Assembly: GCA_003956705.1 (NCBI GenBank)
Contig: QZCP01000312.1
Span: 156,749-220,748 of the forward strand
Direction: 5' to 3'
From: Brevipalpus yothersi
Lineage: Eukaryota; Arthropoda; Arachnida; Trombidiformes; Tenuipalpidae
Length of the DNA: 64,000 bases
How positions within the stretch are numbered: the stretch's first letter is position 1; each line of letters opens with the position of its first letter. The notes beneath the pieces are model-generated. The model did no database searches, was not told the DNA's origin, and saw only the letters and a list, made by a program, of their open reading frames with translations. This document shows, in pieces, positions 12,622 through 24,211 of this stretch. The position numbers and the translations under genes are program-made.

Positions 12622-14865
12622 TTTGTTGATGGAATCAACAAGAAATCAGCAAGATTCCATCCGATTAACCTGATTGAATGGTTAACTTTACCGTGTTTTT
12701 ACAAGGTGAAAAACATTTATAAAAGTAGAAAGTGGTCAGAAAACGGTATCATGTTGACTTGGTTCCATGTTTATCAAGAGTGCTCCGGATGTTGCATGAT
12801 AGCATCAACAAACCTGGCACGATTGATTCATTTCACCCGCAGTAACAGGAAAAAGAAAAATTGGACATTCTTTTGGACAGTTCAGTACCGAAATGCAGGC
12901 TAAAGAGAAGTGTATATATATACATGTACATGTACATGTATACATGCCAGCAAAACATCATCACTTTATGGAGAGCATGGTGATCTTTTCCGGTGAAAAG
13001 TTTGAAGTAACTGGGCTTCAATTGAAGGGGATTTGGATAAGTTGATAAGATGAATGAAGCTATCAGAACATTCATGATTATTAAAAAGGGAAGCGGAAAA
13101 AGCGCTCAGTGAGCAAGTATATCAAGCATTTAATTTTCGCCCCTTCAAATTTAGTCAACCAACGATAAATTCGTGTTGATTCAAGCAGGGTAAGAATTGA
13201 AAATTTCCGGCTCCATAAACATGATGAAACCCAAAATGATCATCTGAAATGATTCCAATTGGGAAGTTCAAAAATCCTATCAATTGAAATTCTTCCCCTT
13301 TTTTTCTTCTCCACAATCATACAATAACAGCTACGGTAACCGTAAATCTTTTCCAGAGAAAACAAAAAGCTGGTACAGAAAGAGGATATGGATGAATCAA
13401 AAATCAGTAGTAACATTCCAAACGGATAAATTATCTCATCTTTTTGAAGAGAGAGATCCAATAAACAATAATAACGATAATAGAAATGAGAAGAGAAATC
13501 GATTATGAAGTATATTAGAGGGTAAAATGAAGGTCTGAGGTCAATAGAGATCATTAATTTTTGGAAGTTTAAAGGACCATGTGAGAAGGAGGTGAACAAC
13601 ACTCTCTGTGGGATTACAAATATAAAATTTTGATGTGAAATAATCAAACAAGCATTCTGAATGAATCTGACGTATCGTTGGTTGAGAGAATATTTCATCA
13701 TCATGATATCAGAAGAAATCAAATGTTTGATTGAAATTCTGATGAATATTTAAATTAAATTGGAATTCATATAATTTTACCCTGTCTAACTGTTGATCAG
13801 GCTGAGTTGAGAACAAAATTCTATAACTGATTATTGTTTTTATCAACATAGTAGTGCCAGAAATCATTTGACCTTACTGTTTTTGAATATTCATACACAC
13901 AAACACACAGATATCATGACTGAAGTCTAAATTTTTCAAACAATATTCTCACTAATCCAAGATGAGAACTCGAAAAATATTTATGTCACTTGATTGGATC
14001 TAGCAAAATAGTAATATATAGTAATATACAAGTGAAAATTGCATAAGAACAATCAAAATCATGTTCAAAATGACCTGAAATACACTTATAGTGTACATGA
14101 GAGTATGAGAAGAGTGAAAATGTCAAGAATGTTAAAAATGTCATTCAAGGTCCACAAAAATAATGATCAATTGAAATCTGCAACAGGCATCTTAACATTT
14201 CTTCTTTACAAGCTTGAAACTTTTTCTTTCGTAAAAATTCTCACTACTCTTATCCTTGAATTATCATCATCAATTTTCTCTCTTCAGTCTCGATTCATTT
14301 TGACATGTCTCTCACCATACACACATCATCATGGTAAATTGTGGTCCCTGACTGATTTTAATAAATAAATAAATTCAAATTCTTCCTACAAATCCAAGGA
14401 CATGGAATGGCATCGAAAGTAGTATTGGTGGTAGTAGTAGCTGCAGAATTGACTGAATTGTTGGAAGAGATGGACAGAGAATCGGAATGGTCTGGCTGAT
14501 TGAATGGTTCTCCTTTTTCCAATCAATTGAATACCAATTTCAATGTGTCAACAAGGTGAATTAACTAACTAGTTAACTGATCTTTGTGTCAATAGATTGA
14601 AAAATTCGCCAATAAAAATAGAAACTAATCATTGATAAGATTTGTGACACAAACAGCTAAACAATTGTTTCCAGGAGATTTGGTTTTTTAAAATGTGGAA
14701 ACTGATACTCGTATTGTTGTTCAGAATATGAATCATATCAAAGTGTGAAGATGGTGCAAAAGGACAATGGAGCAAGAGAAAGAGAAAGAGAAAGAGAGAG
14801 AGAGTGCCAATCAGAGTGCAGAGTGTGGATGAAAAGTCTGTAAATGTACCGTTAGAAATAAAGAA

Positions 14866-14906
<41 letters not shown>

Positions 14907-15078
14907 CAATGAAAAGGTATTTATAAATACACGATGCTCAATGCGAACATGTCATCTTTGATCAGCAAACAGAACATCCCAACGAAGACCGCGAAAATAC
15001 GGTAAAAAAAGGCAATAAGTTTACGAAAAGAGAGAAAGAAAAAGGCAAGTTCGTTGGTTTTGAAGATCAAAAGAATTC

Positions 15079-15080
<2 letters not shown>

Positions 15081-15128
<48 letters not shown>
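15081..15128. repeat. (GA)n microsatellite
   Basis: About 48 bases of GA. It lies 157 bases from the TC tract at 15285, so the two are complementary inverted repeats. Confidence 0.95.
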
Positions 15129-15131
<3 letters not shown>

Positions 15132-15284
15132 AAACTTGGTAGAATAAACATGCTTGGATGAAAATCTGTTGTTATCTGAGTTGGAGAGTTTTCAGTCAAC
15201 GATGACGATGATTTGTCTTCTCTCTCCCTCTCTCATCCTCATCTTCAGTTTCGTTCACAAGCTCCTCTCTCTTGTTCTTTTTAA

Positions 15285-15389
15285 TCTCTCTCTCTCTCTC
15301 TCTCTCTCTCNNNNNNNNNNNNNNNNNNNNNNNNNNNNNNNNNNNNNNNNNNNNNNNNNNNNNNNNNNNNNNNNNNNNNNNNNNNNNNN

Positions 15390-15443
<54 letters not shown>
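15285..15443. repeat. (TC)n microsatellite containing an assembly gap
   Basis: TC repeat on both sides of 79 undetermined bases (15311-15389). The gap is almost certainly more TC repeat of uncertain length. Confidence 0.9.
15311..15389. other. Assembly gap (79 N)
   Basis: Run of N flanked on both sides by (TC)n. Confidence 0.99.
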
Positions 15444-15447
<4 letters not shown>

Positions 15448-15962
15448 AAAGAGGTGTTATGCTATTTTTTCTATTCCTCTCTCTCTCTTTCTTGAGGAGT
15501 TTGTATATACACTTTTGCGAGCCCTTGTTAATATGTCGAAGGCCAAATAAAGCCGATTTGGGCCAAAATATAGCAGTGAATATACACCGATTCGTCGGCT
15601 AAGGATTATCTGAAAAGTGGACTGTTGATTGAAAACAATCAGACAACCAACAGTGACGACTGGAAAGTCAATTTGAGATGAGAGAGAGAGAAAAAAAGTA
15701 ATACAGAAGAAAAAAAGAAGGACAAGAAATAGAAATATATTGATTTGCTCTATTCTCATTTCTTTCCACTTGTTGTACGATATCATTACTTAACGCTAAC
15801 CTAACAAGAATACTTGTGGCCTCAAAAGGTGTCCAAAAGCGATGTGTCAAGTCTCTCTTATTCATCTTATTTTCTTCCTTTTTTTCCATCTCAAAGAATG
15901 TGTGTGTGTACGTGTATCGACAGGTGGAAAAGCTCAAAATAAGCGGTATTAGATGGAGATCA

Positions 15963-15965
<3 letters not shown>

Positions 15966-16021
<56 letters not shown>
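15966..16021. repeat. (GA)n microsatellite
   Basis: About 56 bases of GA. Confidence 0.95.
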
Positions 16022-16024
<3 letters not shown>

Positions 16025-18715
16025 ATTTCATTTTAGATGACATGCTGAGAGAGAGGAAAAATATATTGGAGAAATAAAGAAAACGTGGAGGTAGATCAAG
16101 AAAATGTTTTGATAAGTGTTCATTGATCACATGACCGGAAGATGGAATGATCTGGATTCAGATTATGTATGTGTATGTGAAGGTAAGTGATGAAAAATTT
16201 TGAAGAAACTATTTGGAATCAATAAAGTTTATAATGATATTTACACTCACATACTTATTTCGCTCTGGTATCGAATAAATTTGATTCTGTTGCAAAGTTT
16301 CTACACACACACACACACACATATCTCCATCAAAAAGTGCAATTCAGATGTGTGTGTATGTATATTTATATTTTTTTAGACAGTAAAATAAAATGAAACT
16401 AATGAAAGAGAAAGATAATTTAGTAAACTTGATTCATTTGAATTTTTGTGCGTGCAAATATATTCGTTACATAATCGTTGGCAAGCTAAACCAGTCCATA
16501 GTAAATTGATAGACTGGTTTAACCTGCTCTTTTTCTCTTCATCTTTCTTTATCTTTCTCTTCTCTTCTCTCTGGACAGAGTATTAAAAAAGCACTAGATT
16601 TACACTGCTCAAAATGAGAGAGAGGAATTTCTTCCACCTGAGATGACCACCTTTTAGTTAATTAAGTGTGTCATTGGAATTAAGGAAGAGAGAGAAAGAG
16701 AGAAAAAAATTTAATACTATTAGGCAAATGAAACTGACAATCCAAATATTTGTTTCCAAATGGACATTAGTATATGATCAGATGTACCATTCATTCATAC
16801 ACTACACACAACAGTAATAACAATTAATGTCTAAGAAGTGACGTTAGTGTTCATATCATTTCATTTATATTATTAATATATATATTTATATATTCTCTTT
16901 TTTTTCCTGATTCCTGTCCTCCTCCTGCTAATCTTTTCCTTCTCTTTCTCTCTTTCATGAAGTAATCTATTTTGAAATATTCAACAGAAGCTTTGTCAAT
17001 CATAATTCAATCTCAATGAGTTGAATAGTCAATAGGAAGTGAAAAAGCAGGAAAAAAAGTGTGTATGTGTGTGTGGAGTATTGAGTTCAGTAGGAGTAAT
17101 TTGAGAACGTTCAAGAGAAATATTTTATGTATTTTCTACGTGCCAATGTTTTTGACCAATTCAATGATCAGCAAATTTCCTGGGTCAAAAGTCGAAGGTA
17201 ATATTTCATTCTAGCTAAGAGAGAGAGAGAGAGAGAAAAGCTTTCTCACAGCATTGTTAATGTACGGTAAAGATCAGGTGTATGACAAAATGCAAATGAT
17301 AATCATACATGATAAAAATGTACACTATTTTTGGTCAGGTTCATGTCAATGAATAAAGAAAGAGAAAGAGAGAAACAAAATGAGTAATGTTCAGAGGGAA
17401 CACCAGTCAGAGTCATTTCCTATTTCCGTGAGCATAGAGATTCATATTTGAGATTTGAAAAATGGGACAGGTCTTGAAAAAAAAGTCTCATCAAGGTTCA
17501 CGCTAGGGCCAAGAGTAGACCAAAATTAGTCCAAGCCCAGAGTCGAAAAGCGAGCAGGAGAGTGAGATAAAGCGAGAGAGAGAGAGAAAGAGAGAGAGTC
17601 AGGAACAAAAAAGCATGCACATGATGTATCTTCTCTTACATGGTACTTTCAGAGTGGTGGTGAGTATATAATCATCGTGAACTTATATTTTGTTCTCAAG
17701 CTTAGTCTCATCTCATCTGAGTGCTCTGCTCTTCTTCTTCTTCTCTCTTCTCTCTCTTCTCCAGGCCATCTTCTTGCGTCGGCTAGGAATCTGGTCTCTC
17801 TCTCGAAAAAGCTCGCTCACTTCCTTTGGCCCGTTTTTGGCCCTCACCAAGTTCCTTGGGGGCACTTTTTACTGATCTAGTCTCTCTGCCTCTGGAGCCA
17901 TCACTTCTACTTAGCTTTCTCGTTTTTTTTCTCTCTCTCCCTCTCATATTCTCTCTGTATGTGGACGCTCTATCTCATCTTCATACAACTCTCATTGGAA
18001 TGTATGTAATTCCTAGGGTATCCAAAAAAGATAGCCAAAACTTGCTCTTGATCTCTCTTTCTCTTTAAGTGAGCACGAGCCACTCTCTCTCTCTTTCTCT
18101 CTGCTTGCTGGATACTTTCGCTCTCTACGGCCTCTCTCTTCCTCTCTCTCTTCTTTCAGGCCACTTTTCTTCATTGCGCCTCATACCTTGATTAGGGTGA
18201 ATCAAATATCAAGGCTCGGCTCATCTCCCTTTTTCCAACGTAGCAACTCAAATATACCCACAGTGTTAATCACGATCACGGGCAACGAACAAGATCAGGC
18301 CACAGCAGAGAATATAGTAAAGTTAGAGGAGAGAGAGAAAAAAAAGAGAAGGAAAGCGGGCTGTTAAGAGTGGCCATTGCAGTATATACATGTATAAATG
18401 TATATACAGTACCTGTAAGTGGAGGGCAAAAAGGAGTGTGTGCATATCTTCCAGGTAACAATCAACACAGCCTCAAGCCAATAGAATCATCTTCTCAATC
18501 ATTCTTTCCCTCTGCTTACTTTCTCTCTCTCTCTCTTTTGCATACCATTGAAGCTATTTTCTCTTTTTTTCTCCTTCTTCTTCTTCTTCTTAAACATCTC
18601 ATCTGCATATGCTAAAAATTCGACTGGTCCCGAAGTGGCTTTTAAGTGGCCGAGGTGATAGAGAGTACCTTGGTCTTTCTCTTTTTTTACCTCTCTCTCT
18701 CATACCGCGAATAAC

Positions 18716-20386
18716 ATGTGGAAACGTGGTAAAATCAGCTTCATTGTGGCATTCCTGGAAATATCTATCACCATTGTCATGGTATTGACATGTGAATATG
18801 AACCAAGTGCCGATGCTGCGGACCAAATGCACAGTCTATCACCACCTCTCGGTGGCATGGCTCCTGATCGTAATCCATCGGCACGTCACTTGAGGCATTT
18901 TAGTAGCCATCATCTATTGCCACTTCTTGGTATGGGATGCATGTATGCAGGACTACCAACATCAGGCTCACTATCGGGCTTAGCATTTCATCTGATGGTA
19001 TTCACTTTCGCATGCCAATGGTCTCTAGTTTTTCCACAAATTTTCACCACAACATGGCCCAGCACAGGCCGCCAGCAGCAACATTCCACGATCGGCCTGG
19101 AACAATTGATACGATCATCACGAATGGCAACAATGGTCTGTATAACCAATGGTCTACTTCATCGAAGACTTGGCCCAATTCAATCACTCACACTGGCATG
19201 TGTTGAAGTACCGCTAATATCAATTATGTTCAACATTCTACATGATCAATGGAAAGTGGTTGACACTGGAGATGCTATCGGTGGCTATGTGTTTGCCATA
19301 TATTATGGTGTGAGTATTGCATATGCTCGATCGATTGTGATTAAATGGAGAAATCGTTCACATCGTAATCGACCCTCATCAGCCATAATATCGAAAAAAG
19401 TTCCAAAAAGAATATCATCATCACCACCACCATCACCATCAACATCATATCCAATCCAATCGAATGGTAATGGTAACAGTGTGTCCATACTGCCGGCACA
19501 ATTGGATACCAATGAACATTATAATTGTATGAGCACCATGATGGGTATCATGGTGATATATTCACTATTTCCAAGTGTTATATCGTCACACATTCAAGGT
19601 GATCGGCAACATCGTTTGGCAATCACAAGTTATCTATCCATATCAGCCTCAACACTGTCAGCCTACACATTTTCCGCTCTCATGGATCAGCATGATCGTC
19701 TATCGGTAGATCACATTCGCTGTGGTGTACTCAGCGGTGGTATAGTGATGGCCTGTATTGGTGATCACATGATATATCCATATACTGCTCTACTCATCGG
19801 TCTGACCATTGGAACCATATCGTGTGCAAGTAGATTCTATTTTGGTCCACATTTGATTGCCAAAGTTGGCCTGTATGATGATATGGGACTACATTCTTCC
19901 ATTGGTATACCAGCACTTATCTCTGGATTATTGTCAGCTGGATTGGCATTGATTGCCGATGAGTCTGATTATGGTTTCACGCTGTATGAGCTGTTTCCCG
20001 CTCGAGCACCTCTGGCTAATTCATCAGAATTAGATGAAATTCGTTCCTTACTTGAAAGAATTCAACCGGGTGATGGAAGATCATCATTCACACAATCAAC
20101 CATCCAGTTGGCCGCCATTGTGGCCACACTATTGGTCTCCATGATCACCGGTATGGCCAGTGGTGTGGTGTTGATGATCCCAGCATTGGATCCGATTTAT
20201 GAGGATGATTGTGTTGATAAACATTGCCATCAACATCGGTCAAGTCACTATCATGATTCACTCTACTGGATTAGCGAAATAGTAGCAAATGGTGGCCAAT
20301 CAAATGGTGATATCGAAGATGAACATGGCAGTAATAATAATAATAGCAATAATTTTGAGCATACAATGATTATATCTCATGATTAA
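18716..20386 (+). CDS. Rh-family ammonium-transporter-like protein, divergent
   Basis: Intronless 556-residue multi-pass membrane protein. Similarity to Rh glycoproteins runs the full length: an N-terminal membrane segment (about 7-25) followed by CEYEPSADA, a QW motif (101-102), GDRQHRLAITSY (295-306), and a YDDM..HSSIGIPALISG block (387-404) matching the family's D-x-C-G...H-G-I-P-G. About 11-12 membrane segments are visible, the last near 462-490. Rh proteins conduct NH3/NH4+ (or CO2) across plasma membranes. Aligned by eye, the two pore histidines are Tyr191 and Ile396 here, so conduction may be altered, as in the non-conducting Rh blood-group proteins. The cytoplasmic loop at 211-262 is unusually long and Ser/Pro/Asn-rich, and the C-terminal tail is His/Asn-rich. 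The gene lies on the plus strand inside an intron of the minus-strand outspread-like gene. Confidence 0.85.
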   Translation: MWKRGKISFIVAFLEISITIVMVLTCEYEPSADAADQMHSLSPPLGGMAPDRNPSARHLRHFSSHHLLPLLGMGCMYAGLPTSGSLSGLAFHLMVFTFACQWSLVFPQIFTTTWPSTGRQQQHSTIGLEQLIRSSRMATMVCITNGLLHRRLGPIQSLTLACVEVPLISIMFNILHDQWKVVDTGDAIGGYVFAIYYGVSIAYARSIVIKWRNRSHRNRPSSAIISKKVPKRISSSPPPSPSTSYPIQSNGNGNSVSILPAQLDTNEHYNCMSTMMGIMVIYSLFPSVISSHIQGDRQHRLAITSYLSISASTLSAYTFSALMDQHDRLSVDHIRCGVLSGGIVMACIGDHMIYPYTALLIGLTIGTISCASRFYFGPHLIAKVGLYDDMGLHSSIGIPALISGLLSAGLALIADESDYGFTLYELFPARAPLANSSELDEIRSLLERIQPGDGRSSFTQSTIQLAAIVATLLVSMITGMASGVVLMIPALDPIYEDDCVDKHCHQHRSSHYHDSLYWISEIVANGGQSNGDIEDEHGSNNNNSNNFEHTMIISHD

Positions 20387-20561
20387 TCAGTACGATTGGT
20401 CATTTATCAGCCAAACTTGACATCAATTGTCATCGATTAGGAACACACAATTGGGAAAATTTAATTCTACTATGTAAAAGCTTCAAGCCTCGAGCATTGT
20501 TTTACTTTTTTTTCGTTAGATAATCAAATTGAACACACAAAAAATTCCACTGATCACTTAC

Positions 20562-20714
20562 CCTGGTTCGATTTAATGGTAATGAGAAATCCCATTCACA
20601 TGGAGCTATGAAAAGGTAGCCACACTTGCTGATTCTCCATGAATTTACTTTCGCATTGGTATTGTGTATCATTTTGGGTATAGTATATGTTGGCTCACAC
20701 TTTACGGTAATCAT
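20562..20714 (-). CDS. Outspread/MPRIP-like protein, exon with the start of the PH domain
   Basis: Minus-strand exon ending at a GTAAGT donor (20561) after codons for NRTR. It encodes WRISKCGYLFIAPCEWDFSL, which matches the first beta-strand region of the outspread/MPRIP PH domain (K-CG-L-F-AP-WDF). It joins in phase 0 to the exon at 10720-10937, giving NRTR|RWQRRW across the 9.6 kb intron. The 5' end is uncertain: an in-frame ATG lies at 20712-20714 and no convincing acceptor is visible, so this may be a first coding exon or its left part may be intronic. The short cysteine-containing N-terminal region usual in the family was not found upstream. Confidence 0.72.
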
Positions 20715-21686
20715 GATCAACACACATCAAATATTCACACACATACACAATAACAACAATAATAATGATGATATAATGATAATCAAAACAATAAAAGAAA
20801 AATAAGATTGAACTTGTCAAATTTGGTTCACTAAAATGTGTGTGTGTATGAGTTTATGTTTACGTTTAAAAGCTAGTTTTAAATTGTAAGCAAATTATTT
20901 GAATACTTTTCGGCTCTTTTACACACATACAGCAAACGAAAGCTGATCTCTTTCACAAAATGTGATATAATTTGGTATCATTCATGAGGAAAAAGGAGAA
21001 GAGAAAACTGCCACTATTTTTTTCATGTATACAACTTTAAAAACGTTCAGATAAAATTGATGAATACGTGTTTCATGTGTCCGATAATATGTTGAACATT
21101 GGACAAAGCTCAAATAATGGTACACAAGTTGGCGAAAGAAGAAAAAAAAAGTTAACACCAATAAAACGTAATTCGCGTGATTATTGGCAGTATAACACAC
21201 ACATATACACACTCAATAATTCGTATTATGATAGGTATTTACATTTTTACAACTTCACTCAAATTCAAATGTATATATGATGATAGCAATAATAATGGAT
21301 GATAATCCTCAAAAATACCGGTGAGCGTGGGATGATCAATACTTGTACATGAGATGGAGAAGAAGAAGAAGATGAACGTAACACGCAAAATTATTCCAAA
21401 TGTTCGATTATCAAATGAAAAATAGTGTGTGTGTGTATATTTAGTTCACTTGGTCAAATTGAAGACACATACACAACTCAATCACTTAATCACATCAACT
21501 GGGCATCACACACATAAATCGTTGAACACATGGACGATTATCGAATGCAGAATGCTGATGATATGTGTACGAATAATATGAATAATATCGTTGGAAACGA
21601 TGTAAAACTTATTACGTCTCGAAATTGTATTCTCTCTTCTGAACCTCACAAGTTCTGAAATGTTTTTCTCTCTCTTCAAAACTTTT

Positions 21687-21687
<1 letters not shown>

Positions 21688-21719
<32 letters not shown>
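21688..21719. repeat. (TC)n microsatellite
   Basis: About 32 bases of TC. Confidence 0.95.
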
Positions 21720-21721
<2 letters not shown>

Positions 21722-21906
21722 ACTTCTCCCGCCAAAAGAGGACATCTTTTGGCTCCAATATAAACTGCAATTTATTTCTTCTTCTTTTTTTTCGGTTACT
21801 GATGATGATGCAACAGGGTTCACAAATTTTTGTCATGAAATGAGAAGGTATGTGGCCCTTCAGACTGATGAGTTGATTGGAGAAAATAATTGCTAGCTGA
21901 TCAATA

Positions 21907-22308
21907 ATGGTAATTGATGAGTGTGATCGTTTTTTGGAGGATTTATTTTGGAGAATTTTGAAATTTTTGTCCCTTCAGGGTGGAAAATATTCGAAAATAT
22001 TGGAAAAATTTTCTTTTTGTTTATCAATATTGGATGATGATGACTTTGAATTAGAATTTAATTGGACAAAATATAGGCATCTTTGTAGAAAACTTGAATT
22101 TAATGCAAGATTAGAATTGATTGGTTATATGCTGGATTTATTTTCATCATTTTGGCTGTCCGTTCTCAGCGAGTTTCCGATAAGAAGGTTTTTAAATTTA
22201 TTCTTCATTTTCCCAAGAGAAACTCTGCTGAGGTGTTTGGCAGCCTTTTGGTGGACAATATTCTTCCTCTCAATTTTCACAATATCCAATCACATAAGAA
22301 TTGACTAA
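21907..22308 (+). CDS. Hypothetical open frame, 133 residues
   Basis: ATG-to-TAA frame free of microsatellite sequence. The product is unusually rich in Phe, Trp and Leu, has an acidic patch (DDDDFELEF) and a hydrophobic C-terminal third that could be one or two membrane segments. No family is recognised, no splice signals delimit it, and in AT-rich DNA a frame of this length can arise by chance. It is listed only because the composition is less repetitive than its surroundings. Confidence 0.18.
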   Translation: MVIDECDRFLEDLFWRILKFLSLQGGKYSKILEKFSFCLSILDDDDFELEFNWTKYRHLCRKLEFNARLELIGYMLDLFSSFWLSVLSEFPIRRFLNLFFIFPRETLLRCLAAFWWTIFFLSIFTISNHIRID

Positions 22309-22782
22309 AATTGACTGATGACTAAGGAAGCAATCATGAGTTAATTATTTCAAAATTTATTCCTAATTAGTCCAATGTATTTCATTTACAGCTTACGAAT
22401 TTGAATATGAGGTTGTGTCATTACATGTAATACTTGTATCAGAGGTTGATTTTTTTTCAATATTACATAAGTTTGCAGTTGAAAATTTTGGTAAGCTCAT
22501 TATTTTTGTCTCACAAAGAAATCATATGCACCTTTAGCCATATCATTCCGAGTGAAAATTTTAAAATGATAAATAAATAAAATTGAAACATATATATTAT
22601 CGGAACATCAATCGTTGATATTTTATTGCGGAAAAAATGTCTAAACTCTCACACCTCTTTGACACACTCTTCCAAAAAGAGCATGATTGATGATAGAAAT
22701 ATGATTCATAAAGGTTTTTTTTTGGGAAATCGTTACATAATTTGCTTTAATGTTGATGGTATACTTTCAATTTATCCACCAA

Positions 22783-23578
22783 TTATTCAGCGGGCTCACC
22801 CATCATTTCTCGGGCCATCTTGGTGACACCTCGAGCCAGCATTTTGAATGCTTCGGTCACTTCATGATTTCCACCCATATTCAAACCTCGTGCTCGGGCA
22901 GCCTGATTGGCAATACCTAGGTTTCCAGCGGCAGAGGCACCTTGTCCCTGGCCGGCTGCTCTACCAGCGGCAGCGCGGGCTTGTTGACCAGCAGCAGATG
23001 CTGAAAATAATAGAAGAGCAATTTCAATTCATATTCTCAAGTATATTCCTGAGAAAAAATTTTCTACAATCAGGAAGGAATGAAAAATTCCTCGACATAA
23101 TTCAGTCCTCGAACGTCAACGTCGGTTTCTCTTCACATCTAGGTCAACTGATATTCGGTTTCTTTCCCAATGCAATTAAAGGGATCATGAGAAATTCAGG
23201 CACCAGAATTCAGATAATGAGCCAGAATAAAGTTCCCAGAAATTGGTAACATAACAGATGGGACTTACCGGCGATGTGTTCTTGTGGGCTTTCATGTTGG
23301 AAACCAGCGGCTTTTGCTTCCAAACTTCGTCCTTGTTGGGCTTGGGCTGCTGCGGCAGCGGCTGCAGCATCCTGTTGGTAAGCTCCTCTGGTTGAGTATC
23401 GAGATGCTCGATCAGAAAAGGCTCCACTCTAGATGAGATGATCAATAAAGTATGTTGATTAGTATGATCATGTATTCCTAGTATGGATCACTGTATTGGC
23501 AGTTGGTGAAACTCTGTAACTCACCACAACGGATAGGACCACTACGAAAGCAAAAACGACGACAGTTGAGAATCGCAT
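22783..23578 (-). CDS. Small secreted Ala/Gln-rich protein, three exons
   Basis: Exons on the minus strand: 23525-23578, 23269-23428 and 22783-23000, all with GT-AG borders and matching phases, giving 143 residues. Exon 1 is a signal peptide (MRFSTVVVFAFVVVLSVV). Exon 2 encodes a Ser/Arg/Tyr-containing start, an eight-alanine run followed by QAQQ, and EAKAAG. Exon 3 encodes AAGQQARAAAGRAAGQGQGA, AGNLGIANQAARARG and a Met-rich amphipathic tail (FKMLARGVTKMAREMMGEP). There are no cysteines. GC content and codon use are clearly higher than in the flanks. A TATA box lies about 100 bases upstream. Function is unknown: the Ala/Gly/Gln bias would fit a structural (silk-, cement- or cuticle-like) secretion or an intrinsically disordered extracellular protein, but no family was recognised. 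Confidence 0.8.
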
Positions 23579-23677
23579 TTTGGGTGGGGATGGATAGATG
23601 ATTCAGTATTAACTTCTGAAGAATCTAGTACAAATCAAAAATAAACCTGAACTGACCATTGTGTGTTACGATGCTTG

Positions 23678-23686
23678 CTTTATATA
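23678..23686 (-). promoter_or_regulatory. TATA box of the Ala/Gln-rich secreted protein gene
   Basis: Minus-strand TATATAAAG, 100-108 bases upstream of the ATG at 23578. Transcription would start near 23650, leaving a leader of about 70 bases. It is the clearest TATA box in the window and suggests strong, regulated expression. Confidence 0.55.
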
Positions 23687-24211
23687 CTCTATGCTCTGGC
23701 CATGGGTGATCAATCATGTTACTGATGGTGTACCAGGAAATTAGTAGAGGAAATACCCATGGTTCATGTTCAATTATGATATGTGTGTGTGTGATGTACT
23801 ATATTGATGAGGTAAAATTTGTGAGCATTTTCAATGTCATCTAATTAATCTCGCTAAATATTTCGGATCATTTTACTTGACAAATGATGAGTGAAAAATT
23901 TCACGGACTAGCACGTGCACTAGTCCAGTAGTTTTGGCCAGCTTGGGATTACAAGTCTATCAAGATTGATTGAGAAGCTGATGAATTTACTGAAGCATCG
24001 AATAATATTTCGAATTTTTTGAATATAATTAATTATAAGATATCCAGATTCCGCATGAGAGTGTCATGTTGGTCAGATATGTTCGCTGTTAAAATTGAGT
24101 CATTAACTGGGCTGCTGGTGCATGATTTTCTACTATTAGAAATACAAACAATTAAATTCTTCTTTATTGTGATGAAAATTTACTATGAATATGGTTCAAA
24201 AAATATGTACA

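Larger units (their letters stand above)
10938..18715. other. Part of a 9.6 kb intron; upstream region of the Rh-like gene
   Basis: Intronic with respect to the minus-strand outspread-like gene, whose intron runs 10938-20561. It carries purine tracts at 11735-11838, 12371-12431, 12580-12616, 14871-14904, 15081-15128 and 15966-16021, and a gapped TC tract at 15285-15443. From about 17.7 to 18.7 kb the plus strand is strongly pyrimidine-rich. Being directly 5' of the Rh-like gene, that part may hold its promoter and leader, though no TATA box stands out. No exon was recognised. Confidence 0.55.
20715..22782. other. Intergenic or intronic DNA without a supported gene
   Basis: About 2 kb with a (TC)n tract at 21688-21719, CA/TG-rich patches and AT-rich DNA. 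One 133-codon plus-strand open frame (21907-22308) is listed separately with low confidence. Confidence 0.5.

Noticed and set aside
18937..19512. Alternative frames overlapping the Rh-like gene
   Set aside because: Shadows of the real frame, which alone carries family motifs.
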